Notes under the pieces: model-generated
Told to the model about the DNA's origin: nothing
The model's input: the letters and a program-made list of their open reading frames with translations, nothing else
The model's database searches: none
Shown: positions 44,777-56,178 of the stretch, piece by piece
How positions within the stretch are numbered: the stretch's first letter is position 1
How the letters are laid out: the number at the start of each line of letters is the position of its first letter
Made by a program: the position numbers and the translations under genes
Origin: Aquila chrysaetos chrysaetos
Lineage: Eukaryota; Chordata; Aves; Accipitriformes; Accipitridae
Reading direction: 5' to 3'
Assembly: GCF_900496995.4 (NCBI RefSeq)
Contig: NC_044009.1
Coordinates: forward strand, 9,022,001-9,086,000
Length of the DNA stretch: 64,000 bases

Positions 44777-44793
44777 AGGTCAAGTGGAGGTCA
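44777..44793 (+). promoter_or_regulatory. DR5 nuclear-receptor site (consensus retinoic-acid response element)
   Basis: Two exact AGGTCA half-sites (44777-44782 and 44788-44793) lie in direct orientation with a 5-base spacer. DR5 of this half-site is the preferred site of RAR/RXR heterodimers. Chance expectation of an exact DR5 in a 64-kb window, both strands, is roughly 1 in 130 assuming equal base frequencies. The flanks are noncoding, with 'ggttaaa' immediately downstream. Binding and target gene are unknown, since no gene is recognisable here. Confidence 0.45.
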
Positions 44794-45005
44794 GGTTAAA
44801 AATACGGGATACAAGCGCACAGCCCAGACAAGCTCCATCTGACACTCATGGCAACTTGGCTGCATGGCTGCACACAGACCCTTTGACCTTGCACAAATAC
44901 ATGATGAGTACAAGGGAGTGCAATTGTTGCTGGTGTTGTCATGCTCTAAGGGTAAAAGCAAGGCAAAGTTTGTAGAAATAAACCATATCGTTTGTTAGGC
45001 TGATT

Positions 45006-45044
45006 GCTATATGCAATCCTGTATGCTATGTGCAATTCCTGTAT
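45006..45044 (+). repeat. Short 19/20-bp tandem repeat
   Basis: 'gctatatgcaatcctgtat' (45006-45024) is followed directly by 'gctatgtgcaattcctgtat' (45025-45044), differing by one substitution and one inserted T. It lies next to the CR1 fragment. Confidence 0.8.
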
Positions 45045-45047
45045 GCA

Positions 45048-45240
45048 CAGGACCACAGGATAGTTCAGGTCAGAAAGGCCTTCAGGAGGTCTCTGGTTCA
45101 ATGTCTTGCTCAAAGCAGTATCACCTATGAGATTAGGTCAGCTTAGTCAGAGCTTTATCCAATCTGCTCTTGAAATCCTTCAAGGATGGAGATTGCACAG
45201 CCTCTCTGAACAATGTGCTCTGCTGCTGGATTGTGCTTAG
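45048..45240 (-). mobile_element. CR1-type LINE 3' end, minus strand (decayed)
   Basis: Read on the plus strand, the order 'ggtcagaaaggcctt', 'ggaggtctctggttcaa', 'ttgctcaaagcag', 'gctttatccaatctgctctt', 'gaaatccttcaaggatggag' and 'cacagcctctctgaacaatgtg' matches the reverse complement of the CR1 3' region. In birds and reptiles that region reads in this orientation as a block about pooled 'ccaatctggtcttgaaa' wording. The element's 3' end therefore lies near 45048. The terminal short repeats have been lost. Confidence 0.66.
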
Positions 45241-45243
45241 AGG

Positions 45244-45267
45244 TAAGAGAGGTTGAAACCTCTCTTA
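45244..45267. repeat. 11-bp perfect inverted repeat with 2-nt loop
   Basis: TAAGAGAGGTT (45244-45254) and AACCTCTCTTA (45257-45267) are perfect reverse complements around GA, forming a compact hairpin immediately after the CR1 fragment. Such a nearly loop-less stem suggests a local template-switch event. Confidence 0.8.
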
Positions 45268-45278
45268 AGGAATACATT

Positions 45279-45333
45279 ACACAGACAGACATGCACAGAC
45301 ATATATGTACACACACAAACATATACACACAGA
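45279..45333 (+). repeat. CA/TA-rich imperfect microsatellite
   Basis: Runs of 'acacac', 'acagacagac', 'atatatgtac' and 'catatacacac' make up an interrupted dinucleotide tract. An open frame on the minus strand (45277-45660) ends within it and gains its Cys/Val/Tyr-rich tail from it. Confidence 0.8.
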
Positions 45334-46816
45334 GGCAGGGAGATGCTCACATTCACTGTGCTCATCTGAGATAAATGCTTGAATTACTTGAACTAAAAAG
45401 CCAGCCCCTGCAGCGAGACTCCCAAATTCAGCCAGTTTGGCACCAAGGAGGCATCTTAACACCCGCAGACCAGATATTTGCATCCATTGCCCCACCAGCA
45501 CCACCACAGACATATCTGCATGAAGCCTAGGTGGAAACTCAATGAGGAGGAAAAGGAGGCAAACAGAACAGTAGTCCTGGGAGCTGTCATGTCCACAGCA
45601 CAAGAAGATCTTCCATGCTGAGGTGATGGGGAGCTGAGGTGGGACATCCAGGACAGCCAAACCTTGGGGAGAAGTTGGTATAACACCCTCCTGAGTGCTT
45701 TGGGCTAGAAAGGCTGAGTGCAGAGTGGAGGAGGACTCAGTCTAGTGTCCCCATCCTATACCTCTCTGCCCATTTATATCCAGGCCTGGATCATGTTCCT
45801 TCACATTTGGTCATTACTCAGAGCTCAGACTCGGGAGAAGGGCTTCCACCAGGGGCAGCTAATCCCAACAGCAGGTCAAGTGCTTGTAGAGATGGACCTG
45901 ACAAGAGGCACCCTCAGAGAAGGTGGGACTCAGTGTGCGACTGTCTACCTGTCCATATCCCAGTTTGGAGAGGGACCTATAAAATGCATTTGAAAGTGCA
46001 AGTTCCAGGTACTTTGGAAGACAAACGGGCATTTGTTTAAGGACTCAGATAAGGAAGAAGAAAAAAAACCCGTGGAAGTCTAGGCACATCTCCCTGGCAG
46101 TCTCTCTGACTCTTGCATCATTTGCAGTGCCCTCAAATGGTTTTCAAAACCAGGTTTCCACTCCCTGACTGACAGCAGTGCTGGTTTAATTGAAATGCTC
46201 TTAAGCTACTCAGTGTAAGCAGGCATCCAGCCTGGGAAACTGCAGCCAGGACAGTGAAAGTTCGTCAGAGGCCGTAACAACTTAACTATAGGCTTCCCTA
46301 ATTCTGCTGCCTCTAACAAGCCTGGAAATAGGCTTCTTGCAAAATCAGGATATGAAAGTCATTAAGTGTCTCCGGGCGGGATGATTGGTGTGAAGGGTCT
46401 TTGAGCTGCTATGAAGTGAAGGACAAAAATCAGTGTGACTCAGAGGCTGCTTTGGCTGAGTAGGACCTTGCCCTGTGAATAATGCTGCTGAGAGCAGAAG
46501 GGGAAAGTTCAGACTAAGGCAGGTGCTGGTAGATACTGGAATGATGCAGATTAGTTTTGGAATGAGAAATTCACACGTTGATGGTGGCAAAGATCAATGA
46601 ATGCATCATCAAATAGGAGCTGATCCATAAAACAATCTGCCACCACTCAGCAGAGAGGTTGTGCTGGGACCTCCCAAAGAGACAGTGATAAATGGAGCAG
46701 ACATCCCACCGATCTGTGTTATCAACAACAAATGCTTTGACCCTCTCTGCTTTTGGCCAAAGGGTGCTGGTATATCAGAGAACCCTCCCATGACCACAAT
46801 GGAGGTATCCAGCGTA
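45334..46816. other. No gene seen; unique sequence
   Basis: No supported coding, RNA or repeat feature. From 46609 to 46987 the sequence is open on both strands, which is more likely chance than coding. Confidence 0.5.
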
Positions 46817-46843
46817 AAACCAGTGTATACTGGTTTACACTGG
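46817..46843. repeat. Nested inverted repeats (alternative hairpins)
   Basis: AAACCAGT (46817-46824) pairs with ACTGGTTT (46829-46836) around a 4-nt loop. The overlapping CCAGTGTA (46820-46827) pairs with TACACTGG (46836-46843) around an 8-nt loop. Both stems are perfect, so the site can form two mutually exclusive hairpins. Confidence 0.65.
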
Positions 46844-48094
46844 CTAAGACCCACACTTCCCAGGCAGTTGATATATGGAGTGGAAAGAGGAGCTGGTCCC
46901 CCATGTGAACTCATGACTCTAGTTGGCTGGGAAAAAACTTCAAAGCAAATAGGATTGATAGACAAAATAAGCAGAGTGGGAGAATGAAGAGGTGTGGGGC
47001 ATGTGGGAAAGAAGACCTTCCCCAGGCTCTCCTGTCAGCCCAGCCACATGTGAATGAGGGCTTGCAGGAGAAAGGTGCCAGTGGCAGCATGGCGGCTGAG
47101 ATAGATATTCATGGACACTCATGATTCAGCTCTGGTGAAGCTTTGCACAAGTGCATGAAGGAGTTTGAAGGAGGCCACTGCAGTGCCACAGGCTCCTTTG
47201 GAAATCCCAGCCTTCCTGAACTGACCAATATCATGCCCAGTCCTGCAGGGTAAAGAGGAAAGGGTTAATGGCTCCTAAAACCCTGTTGTGTTGGGAACGC
47301 AATAGAAAATCTGAAAGCAGGTCAGTACCTCAGCTGCTTCTGAATTCTCATTAATTTGCGTTCCTCTCTCATTTATTAATGGGCTGACTCACACTGTATT
47401 TTCTTTCCCTTTGCTGCAATTTGTGAAATTCCTTCTTATTCCCAGTAGCCCTCTTGGCAGTGTTATTTTTCTCTGTTTTTCCCTGGCCTTTATCATTTCC
47501 TTGCAGGTCTTAGCTGAGTTTGCATATTCTTGCTTAGTTCCCCTGGCTATTTCTTTTCAGCCTTTTTCTTTTCATCCTCAGGCCTCCTAAAGCATCCCTC
47601 GGGGCTATCTCAGTGTCTCTGGGAGCAGCTGGGAATATGCTGCCACCCACTGTGCCCATGAAGGGGATTTCAATAGCTCCCTTGGACCTCCGTTCCCTTT
47701 TTCCTTCCAGTTCCATGTGGGGACCCAGAAGGCCTCCCAAAGGCTTGGAAGCTCCCAGGGCTTGGAGCAACCCAGGTTTCCAGGCAGGGAACCACAGATA
47801 TATCAGAATATAGCCAGCAGGTCCTGTAGAGAAGCTGCTCTGCTCTTTGCTGCTGTCTGCTCCCAAATGCTCTGTGGGTCAGTTATCACAGTGGACAGAA
47901 TGGTTTCTTCTCCTGTGCTCTGGCCAACACTGACCATCTTGCTCTGCCTGTGGTGAAGCCCAATCTTCACCAACCCAAGAGTCAGGCAGCCTGTTACAGA
48001 CGGCCCAAGACTGTGGTCCCCGCACCATCGCACATACTTTGCTCCTCTCATTTGGCTCAGTCTCAGTATCTGCACCCGCAGAGAGCAAGATCTG
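46844..48094. other. No gene seen; unique sequence
   Basis: AT-rich with pyrimidine-rich sections around 47400-47560. No exon or repeat family is supported. Confidence 0.5.
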
Positions 48095-48175
48095 ACTGTG
48101 CGAGCCCATCAGGGGGTCACTATTTGGCTATATGAGCCCACCACGAGGGGTTTTGTGGCTATATGAGCCTTTTGG
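48095..48175 (+). repeat. Degenerate tandem repeat, 31-32-bp period, about three units
   Basis: 'gagcc' anchors recur at 48102, 48134 and 48165. The last two units share 'ggctatatgagcc' (48126-48138 and 48157-48169), and each unit is followed by a G run ('aggggg', 'gagggg', 'tgggg'). The first unit is the most diverged. No coding frame benefits from the period, which is not a multiple of three throughout. Confidence 0.6.
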
Positions 48176-51100
48176 GGCTCTACACATTTGTTTTCCCAGA
48201 TGCTGGAGAGTGCAGCGTGCCCGGCGGGGGTTCACCATTTGGTGAGGCAAATGGGGCAAGAGGGGTGTTTTTGTGGGTGCCAGCCAGGGCTCCCTGGGTG
48301 CTCCCCTTGTCCTTCCCCAAATTTGCCCACAAGAGGGAGGCAATGACTTGCGGTGTCTCCTCCCATGCCACATAGGTGTCGTAGGGTCCCAGCCACGACA
48401 CCTGGGCTGCGTGGGGGCCCGTGGACTGCATGGGGGCCCTACCCACCCTGCACTGCACATGTGCACCACCAGAGCCCAGGCATCTGGGTGGGATGGCCAA
48501 TGGTAGGTGGCTGGGTCTCATCCACAGCTGATCTCGCCCTGTGTGGGAAGAGCCGAGGGAGAGCATCGTCTTGCCTCACTGGCTTTTTTTGGTGTCCAAA
48601 AGTGGAAAGATGTTGTTGGTGTTCATTTTTTTTGACCTGAGTGAGATTTCTGTCCTCTGCTAGGGCTGGATGAGACCTGTCATGGTGCTGTGCCCATTAG
48701 CAGAAGACTGCTCCTTCCCCCGTGATACAGGTAGTCCTGTTGCTAGCAGAAGACAGGAGCTGGAGGGTACTATCCTTGACAACCCTTTTCCATATCTCTC
48801 CAAACAATCAACCCTTGCCTAGCGTGGGGCAAAGAAGCCCAAAGGGAAAGGCTGAGGGACTCCCTGGTATATGTACGAAGTTGATCCTTGGAAACTGATG
48901 CCTTTCTGTGGACTTGGGGAAGGTAGAAAAGTCCTGTAGGTGCAGGGACTCTGCTCAGCAGTCCTGGATCCAAGGCAATACCCCTGTTTCCAAATACCCC
49001 TGGGACCCAGCTCCAGGCAGCCAGGCTCCAGTGACAGCTTTGTCCTCATGGAGCTTGCCAAGACCTTTCCCACACTGGGAACCTGTTGAGGTTGTGTTGT
49101 TAGCTCTGGTCAACCCAGGTGGATGGGAGGTCACCCTTTGTTCTGATACTAAAATAATGGGTTCATCACTTATCATTCACTCAAATGCTGCCTGGACAAC
49201 TCCAAACATAAGTGTGTCCCTTTGGGAAGTTCAAGAGAAGTTGGTAGCAGCCAGTGATTTCTGTCCCAGACCCTGAGTCTTTCCATTGCTTAAAAGACCC
49301 CCTGCTCTTTGGGCTGGACTCATGCAGTTGTGACGCCCTCCTGGCTACCAGGGGCAGAGTTGAGGCTTGAAGCTGCTGTAAGATGGACCATCCCAGATCA
49401 TGCCTCCCAGCAGGCAGTGGGCTCTGGGGTCACCCACCCCAAAAAAGCAGTTCATTCTTCCATGCAAAGTGGCCTCGCTCCAGCAAGGGCATGGAGATTG
49501 CTTGCCACGGAGAGCTGTAACTTCAACAAAGGCTTCCTTTCTCCGAACTGTGAGACAATTGTTGGAGTTAAATAAATCTGTCATGCACAAAGCAAACTGC
49601 ATTAAACAGCGTCCTCTCCCACTCTAGCCAGATAAAAGCTGGGCATTTTGGAAAGTGTTTAAAAACCATTTTTCATTCTCTTGTGTTCACTCTTCCCTCC
49701 TGTTGCATCCTCATTGCACTCACTCATTCAGGAACCTGCACAAGGACCTGAATTTCTAATAGGAACAAAAAAAGCAGAAGGGGAATAAACCCAGTGTTAA
49801 AACCCATTCAGAGCTTCTATTATTTGGGACCAAAAGGGGAAGGTCCCTTGCAGGTCACTTTTAAATGTGTCTGTCTAGAGGCAAAGAGATTCAAAATGCA
49901 TTTATCATCCTTCTTATTCATCCTCTCCGTTGTCCACAGCAACCCAGGGATTTTTTCCTGCTTCGTGATGCAGGGATTGCTATAAAGCCAGCTGGGCTCA
50001 GCCACCATGTGAGGAAGCAGGGCTCTCCTCTGCCTCACACATCATCAACACGCTGTGAGCTGCACACTGCTGTTGCAGTGCTGGTGGTGACACGCAAGGT
50101 GGAAGGGGCCCGGGACGACTTGTCCCAAAACTCAGCTGGGCTGTAGGGCAGCAGTGGGAGCAGCCAGCTGGAACCTTTTATGCATTGTAATTCACCAAAA
50201 ATGGGGTTTCAGCAGGACCAAAAGGAGCTGTAAGTTCAGGTTTCAGTCGTTTGGATGTGTGTGAAAGTGTCAGCATAGATGTCAGCTAGATGTTTCCAAG
50301 GCAAAATGTCTCATTTCAGAAGTGCTGGAGTATTTCATTAGACAACCTTGAAACAAACCTCTTTTCCTATTTTCATAGGGCATTTTTATTTAAAGGCTGA
50401 CCCCAAACAGGAGAATATAAGGCTAAGCAAAAACACTGGGTATCCCAAAGGAAAGGGTTCCTTTTGGGTCCAGGGGACAAACGACTCCAGAGAAACCTCT
50501 TGTGATGGTTCTGATCCCTGGACTTGGTCCCTGACCCAGATATAGACTGAACACGGGGAGAAAAAACTGGTTCAGCAGATCAGCAGAGTCATGGCAAACT
50601 TTAGGACTGGTGGGATGGTGAGGAATAGCAAAGAGGGAGCCATGGGAAATGGCATGGATGGGGGAGAGGAAAAGGTAAGGGCAGCATGTGGGTGATAGCA
50701 AAGGAGGAGAAGTGGGAGAGGCAGATCTGCTTAGCTTTCAGTGGTGCAAAGGAGAACATGGTGGGAGAGAAAGAGGCAAAGCCCAGAGTAAAGCAAACTG
50801 AGGCATGGGTTAGAAGAAGGGTTGGAAGCATTGGGGTTTCCTCCATCTTACCCTGGGGGGTTTTGCTGGGAAAAGGACTCCATGGTCCATCCAGGGGTGA
50901 GGTCCATGAGGCTGGTTGAGCTTCACTGAGGTTCAGGAGAGGAGTTCAGTGTTGGGCAGGCTGTGGAGGGAGCAGGGCAGCCAGGCTGTATGACCCAGAG
51001 CCTGGGGAGCACAGTGGCCATGTTGCTGGTGGGTTGTTGAGACAGCTGGGACCCACATGTGCCAGTGGGACACAGAAGGAGTCATGGGGTGGTCTCTTCC

Positions 51101-51669
51101 TATGGCTCAACATCTCCAAGTACTCCAAGACGCTGATGTGAGAGGAGGGTCTCCTCCTCTTTGGCACATCTGGCCAGTGGCTGCTTGGCCATCTTTCCTT
51201 TTGCCCCACTAGGAACAGTCTGGCTTCATGTCTTACCCTCATGGCATCCCTTTGCAACCTTGTGTCCCTTCACATACTGTGTGGGGCTGCTCTTCTCACC
51301 GAGGCCAACATTGTCATCTGTCAGTCAACACGGTGTTACCTCAGCTCTGGATCAATCCTGGCGCCTTTTAGGTCCCTCCACCTCTTTCCAAACAGATGGC
51401 TATGAATTAATGAGGTCTAAGGATAGTTAGAGAGTTATAAATATCTTCTGAGATGATGAATTTTAATCAGGAGCCTCTAACAAGCACAAGATGAAATCAG
51501 GAATGAGAATGATGGTCCCCCAATGGATCTTCATTAACAATTTAAATGACTGAGGTCTTAATTAAAGGGCTCAGGACTTAGCTGAGGGATTACAGATTGC
51601 CCAGGGGGAGAAATCACAGACTTCAAAACCCCCTTTTTACTGAAGGTAACGAGCTTTTAAATTAGATTT
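48176..51669. other. No gene seen; unique sequence
   Basis: The part at about 49540-49740 and the part at 51400-51660 are AT-rich, with homeodomain-like TTAAT motifs, and could be conserved, but no dense motif cluster stands out. An exact CArg-type box CCAAAAATGG lies at 50195-50204; about four are expected by chance in 64 kb. No exon, RNA gene or repeat family is supported. Confidence 0.5.
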
Positions 51670-51685
51670 AAAAAAAAAAAAAAAA
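51670..51685 (+). repeat. Poly-A tract (16 A)
   Basis: Uninterrupted run of 16 A after 'agattt'. No recognisable retroposed sequence lies upstream. Confidence 0.85.
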
Positions 51686-54600
51686 TGAACAAGGCCTTGC
51701 TGTTTTATCTGGCTTCTTCACTCGCTTAAACAATGTGCAGATCTTGAAATGCGCAACCTTGGCCTGACAGCCCCCCTGTCACGTGCAAGTCCCCACACTG
51801 GTCCTGTCACCGCCTCACCTCCACGTCCCACTAAACACTGACCCTTGGGCATGGACAGCACGAGGGTATCCATGTTCCCCTTAGGGAATCCCCCAGGGAT
51901 TCCTGATCTCAGGGGAGATGTCTGCAGGGAGACATTGAGATGGGCCCAATCTCCCATCTGCTTTACGACTCTCCCTCCTTGCTTAGTTGCTCTGAAATAT
52001 TTTTCCTAGAGAAAAATACTGCATGTGTTCAGCTTGTGTTTGTGAAGAGTTTCAGGATATACAAACCCAGGTTTTTTTGACAATTGTATCATTTGTTCAT
52101 GCTCAACCCCAGGCACACATACCTCCAGACAGCAGTCTTCCTCCCTAGGCAAGCATTGATCTTTTCTACAACACCTAACCCAGAAATTGTCCTCCTTCCT
52201 GAGATGGGGGGACCCTCTTGTCTCTATTTCTACCTGCCACCAACACAACTCCAACTTGACCAGGCAGCCCGTTGTCCTGAGGCTGAATTACCTTGGCTGT
52301 TAGGGTGACTCCTGAAAGCTGGTGATGGTAATCCACCACAGTGATCTCTGTTAATGCCAGGGTCTGCCTGTGCCTGTTGTCCCTCTGTCACGTCTAGTGG
52401 ACACAAGGAAGGAGGGGATGATCAGAGGTGGTTGCATGAGAGAGCTCCAGGGCAGAGAAGGAGTTTCAGCCCATGGGGCAAAGATGAGTGCTCAGACTTC
52501 CTGATCTAGTGCTTTTTTCCAAGAAGGAGAGGGACAGACAGAGTTGGAGCCAGACAGGGGGATGCTGCAGAGGGATGGATGGAAAGAGATGCCCAGAGTG
52601 AACAGTTGAGGTGGAACCAGCTCCAAAACCTGTGGCTGGGGCTGACTCCTGGTTCCGATGAGGCCAGGAGCAGGTCTTGCACAGAAGGAAGGATACTTCT
52701 GTGCCATGCTTCACAGAAGCTGTTCTTCACAAGCATCTCCATTCCTGGCAGCTCCTGAATCTCTGCTGCTCCTGCAGCAAGAAGCTCAAGGAGGGCTATC
52801 TGTGGGGGTAGTTTGAGGAACCTGAGTGAAGAACAAGCCATTTAGGAAGAGCAGAAACACTGGAGCTGGATTTCCCGGCTATCTGTGCCTGGAGGAACAG
52901 ACTCCATGGGGATCCTTTGCTGGTAAATAAGGTCTGAACTTCTGCATGCAGCCTACAGGCATCTGTGAAGTCTTAGGTCCTCCACCCTCCTCCCGAAAAT
53001 CTCCCAGGAACATCATATCGCTGAGAACTGCACTAGATGTTTGGACATGAAGCTGGGCAAGCTTTCAGAGGGCTGAGAGAGATACACAGAGTGCTATCCC
53101 ATGACCTCTGTTTCATTAGGAAACTTGGCTAAAATGGACGGATGCACTTGGAAACCGAAGCGGGAGCCCTTTCCAAAGGGGCTGGCCTGGCTGAGCGCAG
53201 TCTGCTTTGGAGCTAAGATAAAGGGCACTATAAAACCTGCAAAAGCCCCTGAACTGGCGTGCTGAATCTCACCCTGGGCTCCAGGTCGGAGGGTTGCTGT
53301 GGCTCCAGCAGGGAGATGAAACTGGGGCTGGGCCAGCTTGGGAGCCCAGCATGCCTCCATGGATATGGTGACTCCAGGCTCAGCCATCTCTGCACGGCTC
53401 TTGCGGAACCCAGGGGTGACACCAGGCGAACACCAGTCCTGCACGGCTCCAGGTATGAGGGTGGAGGGATGGGATGCAGTAGGACTGAGGACTGGCTCTG
53501 GCAGGGTCCTGCATGGGAGTGGGGCTGGGTACCAACCTGGGGCATTACACAGGGGATTTGGCCCTATGTGAGAGGCATGGGGATGCAGAAAAACTGACAT
53601 ACAGTCCTCCCTCTCCTTCATGCTCTCATAACAGAGCTCAGCATGTGAGGCACAGTTCCATATGCTTCTGCCCTTGCTCTCTACCCCAAAGGTACCACAG
53701 CCCCAGCATCTTGGCTTGCCTAGCTTCAGGGATGCTAGAGGGAGATGCTGGCTCCTCTGTGCGGCTAAAGGACCATGAGTCACCCCCAAATTGTGTCCTT
53801 TGGGAGGGAGAATTGGGCTGTGGGAAGAACAAGCAAAAACCTGGTATTCTGAGATGATGAGCGAGAGAAAGCGAGTCCTTCCATGGCATGGCAACACTGA
53901 GCAAAGGGGCTGCTTCACCTCCTGTGCCTGCTCCTTCTTCTGCATCCTTGCCCCAGGACTGTGCTGCCCAGGGTGCCAGGACATGGGGCTGGCTTCTCCC
54001 CATTGAGAACCCCCCTTCATCAATCCCATGCTGGCTGACCCATGCCACCCTCCCTCCTGCCTCAGCCCCTCTCCTGGTGAGCCCTGCTGCAACAGGCGAC
54101 TGCCCTGGGCTCCACAACCAGCTGATAAATCATCCCCATGGCAGGCACAGGGGTGGCTGATTTATCCTCTCCATGCTTTGTGTGCTGAGGACTCCTTGCC
54201 ACCAAGCCGTGTCTCCGGACAGGTGCTCGGGTTTCTGTGGAGATGGAGGAGGCAGCTGGACCATTACCTGTCTCAGACAGTGAAGATCTGGCAGGAGGGT
54301 CCTTGCTCATCCCCTCATTGGAGACTGCTGAGGATCTGGGGGATTTTGGACACCTCCTCTGCAGCATAACGGGTGGGAAGGGTGCACAGCAGTTTTGGGT
54401 CTGTGCAAGGCTTGTCTCCCTTCCATCGTTTCCCAATCAGATGCTGGGACAGAGGCATTATCTCAAGATCAGGGCTGGTTTTGTTGTGCAAAAAGCCCTG
54501 GAGATACTGGGAGGGGAGTTTCTCTGGGGATGTGGAGATGCGGTGGGAAGGGCATGGATGGGGCCGGTGAAAGGATGGATGGGAAGTGGTGGCCCCTCCC

Positions 54601-56146
54601 AGCCACAGAAAGTTGATGTTTTTATCACTCTCAGTGTAGCTTTCTAAACTCAAGGCGACTGGCCTTGTCCCAAAGAGCCTGCTGTCTGCAGATAAGGACA
54701 AGCAGGATGGTGAGGGCCGAGACCTGGCACTAGGCAACATTAATGGAGATGTTAACAACTTTAAAGAGAATCTTCCCTGTTTTTTTTTTTCCTCCTCTTG
54801 CTCATCTGTTTGAGGCTTGGTGACCATATGCCATCGTGAGGTCTTTGGAAGGGGCAGTAATCTCCTGCCTGAAGGGGCAAGCTGTCTATGCAAGTTGTGG
54901 GATTCAGGGAGCTGGTCCTTGTGGGCACCCTTGATTGGCAATAGGAAATGGTTGCAAACAGGGAGTGACCCCTGAAGGACCCTGCCAGAGAGGGTGGCCC
55001 AGACGGGAACCGTACGGGATACTGGGGTCAACATAGGCCCATCTCCCCCTTTTTCTGTAAATGAGCCCCATGCTCCTCACAGCTGAGGTCATGCATCCTC
55101 TGAAAAATGCCCCATCCACTTGGTTGCACCCCCAGCTGCTGCCCATGCTTGTCCTGTTGCAGAAACCCGGGCGGAGCGGTGCCTGTGGTGAACTCACCAC
55201 CGCCTGTATTGACCCCATCACCATCCCCGCAACCCAAGGTGCGAAGGTGACTTCACTGGCTGCCCGGGGCTGGCTCAGGAGGGGCAGCAGCTGCAGCTCT
55301 GGCGGGGACTTACACCTATCACTCTGTAACTTCTGACGGAGGCTGGATTTGCTGAAATGTTCACTGGATTTTTTCCAGCCTGCTGGGGCCCATAAATCTG
55401 GCTGTGCAGAGGCCGCTCCTGCTCCTTCCCCTCGGTGAGCGGGGCTGGTATTTTTCTTGGAGGGTGAGACTGGTTGCAACCCTCCTTCCAGCACCTGCTG
55501 CTCCACCTCGAGCCACATTCCTGAGCGGTGGCGGAGAACAGGTCTGTCTCCGCCAACCGGGGATGCTGTGGCCTCCGAGCCGGCCCCGCTTCCCCCAGCT
55601 CCTCTGCAGCAAGGCAGTGAGGAGGTGTTGGTTTTCTCCCTGCTCCCACAGAAGCCCCTTTTCTCCAGCCATCAACCTGCTTCAGAGCCAGAGCGCCTGA
55701 GTGCATGTTAGGGGCAGGACTCCGAAGACCATCCATGATGGTTTCTTCTTGGACAGAAGGATCAGAAACAACCTGAGGATGCTGTGTTAATGTCCTGTTC
55801 AGCATCGATTCTGCGGGGGGCTGCCCCGGCTCAGCTGGGGATTTGCTGTGGAGCATGGTGCCAGGGCATTTTGTGGGACTCTCCTCCCTTTTTTGGCATG
55901 GGTCTCTCCGTACCCTTCATCTGGAGCTCAGGAGATCTTGTTGCTGGCACGGGGAGCAACCAGATCCCAAGAAACAATCCAGGATCCCCAACATGGAGGA
56001 TCTCTCCCCCTGCATGGGCTGTCTTGATCTCCAGGTGGGTAGAGCCCTAGCTGCGGCCAAGGGCTCAGCAGAGCTGGCTGGGAGTTGCAGCAGGTGAGGA
56101 GGAGGGAGGTGGCTGGGCTGGGACAGCCTGGCTGTGGCAGGTCTGG
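51686..56146. other. No supported gene; contains a 332-codon open frame and moderately CpG-rich sequence
   Basis: The minus-strand open frame at 53094-54092 begins with TTG, overlaps plus-strand frames, and has no recognised domain. A T run of 11 lies at 54780-54790. At about 55140-55600 CpG is locally raised (about 20 in 460 bases by hand count) but stays below usual island thresholds. No mobile element or RNA gene is supported. Confidence 0.5.
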
Positions 56147-56178
56147 ATGCCCATCATTTGTGGGCATGCCCATCATTT
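56147..56178 (+). repeat. Direct repeat of 13 bp, 19-bp spacing
   Basis: 'atgcccatcattt' occurs at 56147-56159 and 56166-56178, separated by 'gtgggc'. A small local duplication. Confidence 0.8.

Noticed and set aside
45109-45125. tRNA T-arm-like 'ggttcaatg' word
   Set aside because: Lies within the CR1 fragment; no A box, acceptor stem or cloverleaf around it.
47950-48660. Retroviral LTR
   Set aside because: The compact repeats and TATA-like words suggested it, but there is no polyadenylation signal, no TG...CA boundary pair, no duplication and no primer-binding site that I could support.
50195-50204. CArG box
   Set aside because: Exact match, but roughly four are expected by chance in the window and no partner motifs are nearby.
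54904-55518. 204-codon minus-strand open frame in moderately CpG-rich DNA
   Set aside because: No recognised domain, overlaps a second frame at 55275-55856, CpG ratio below island threshold.
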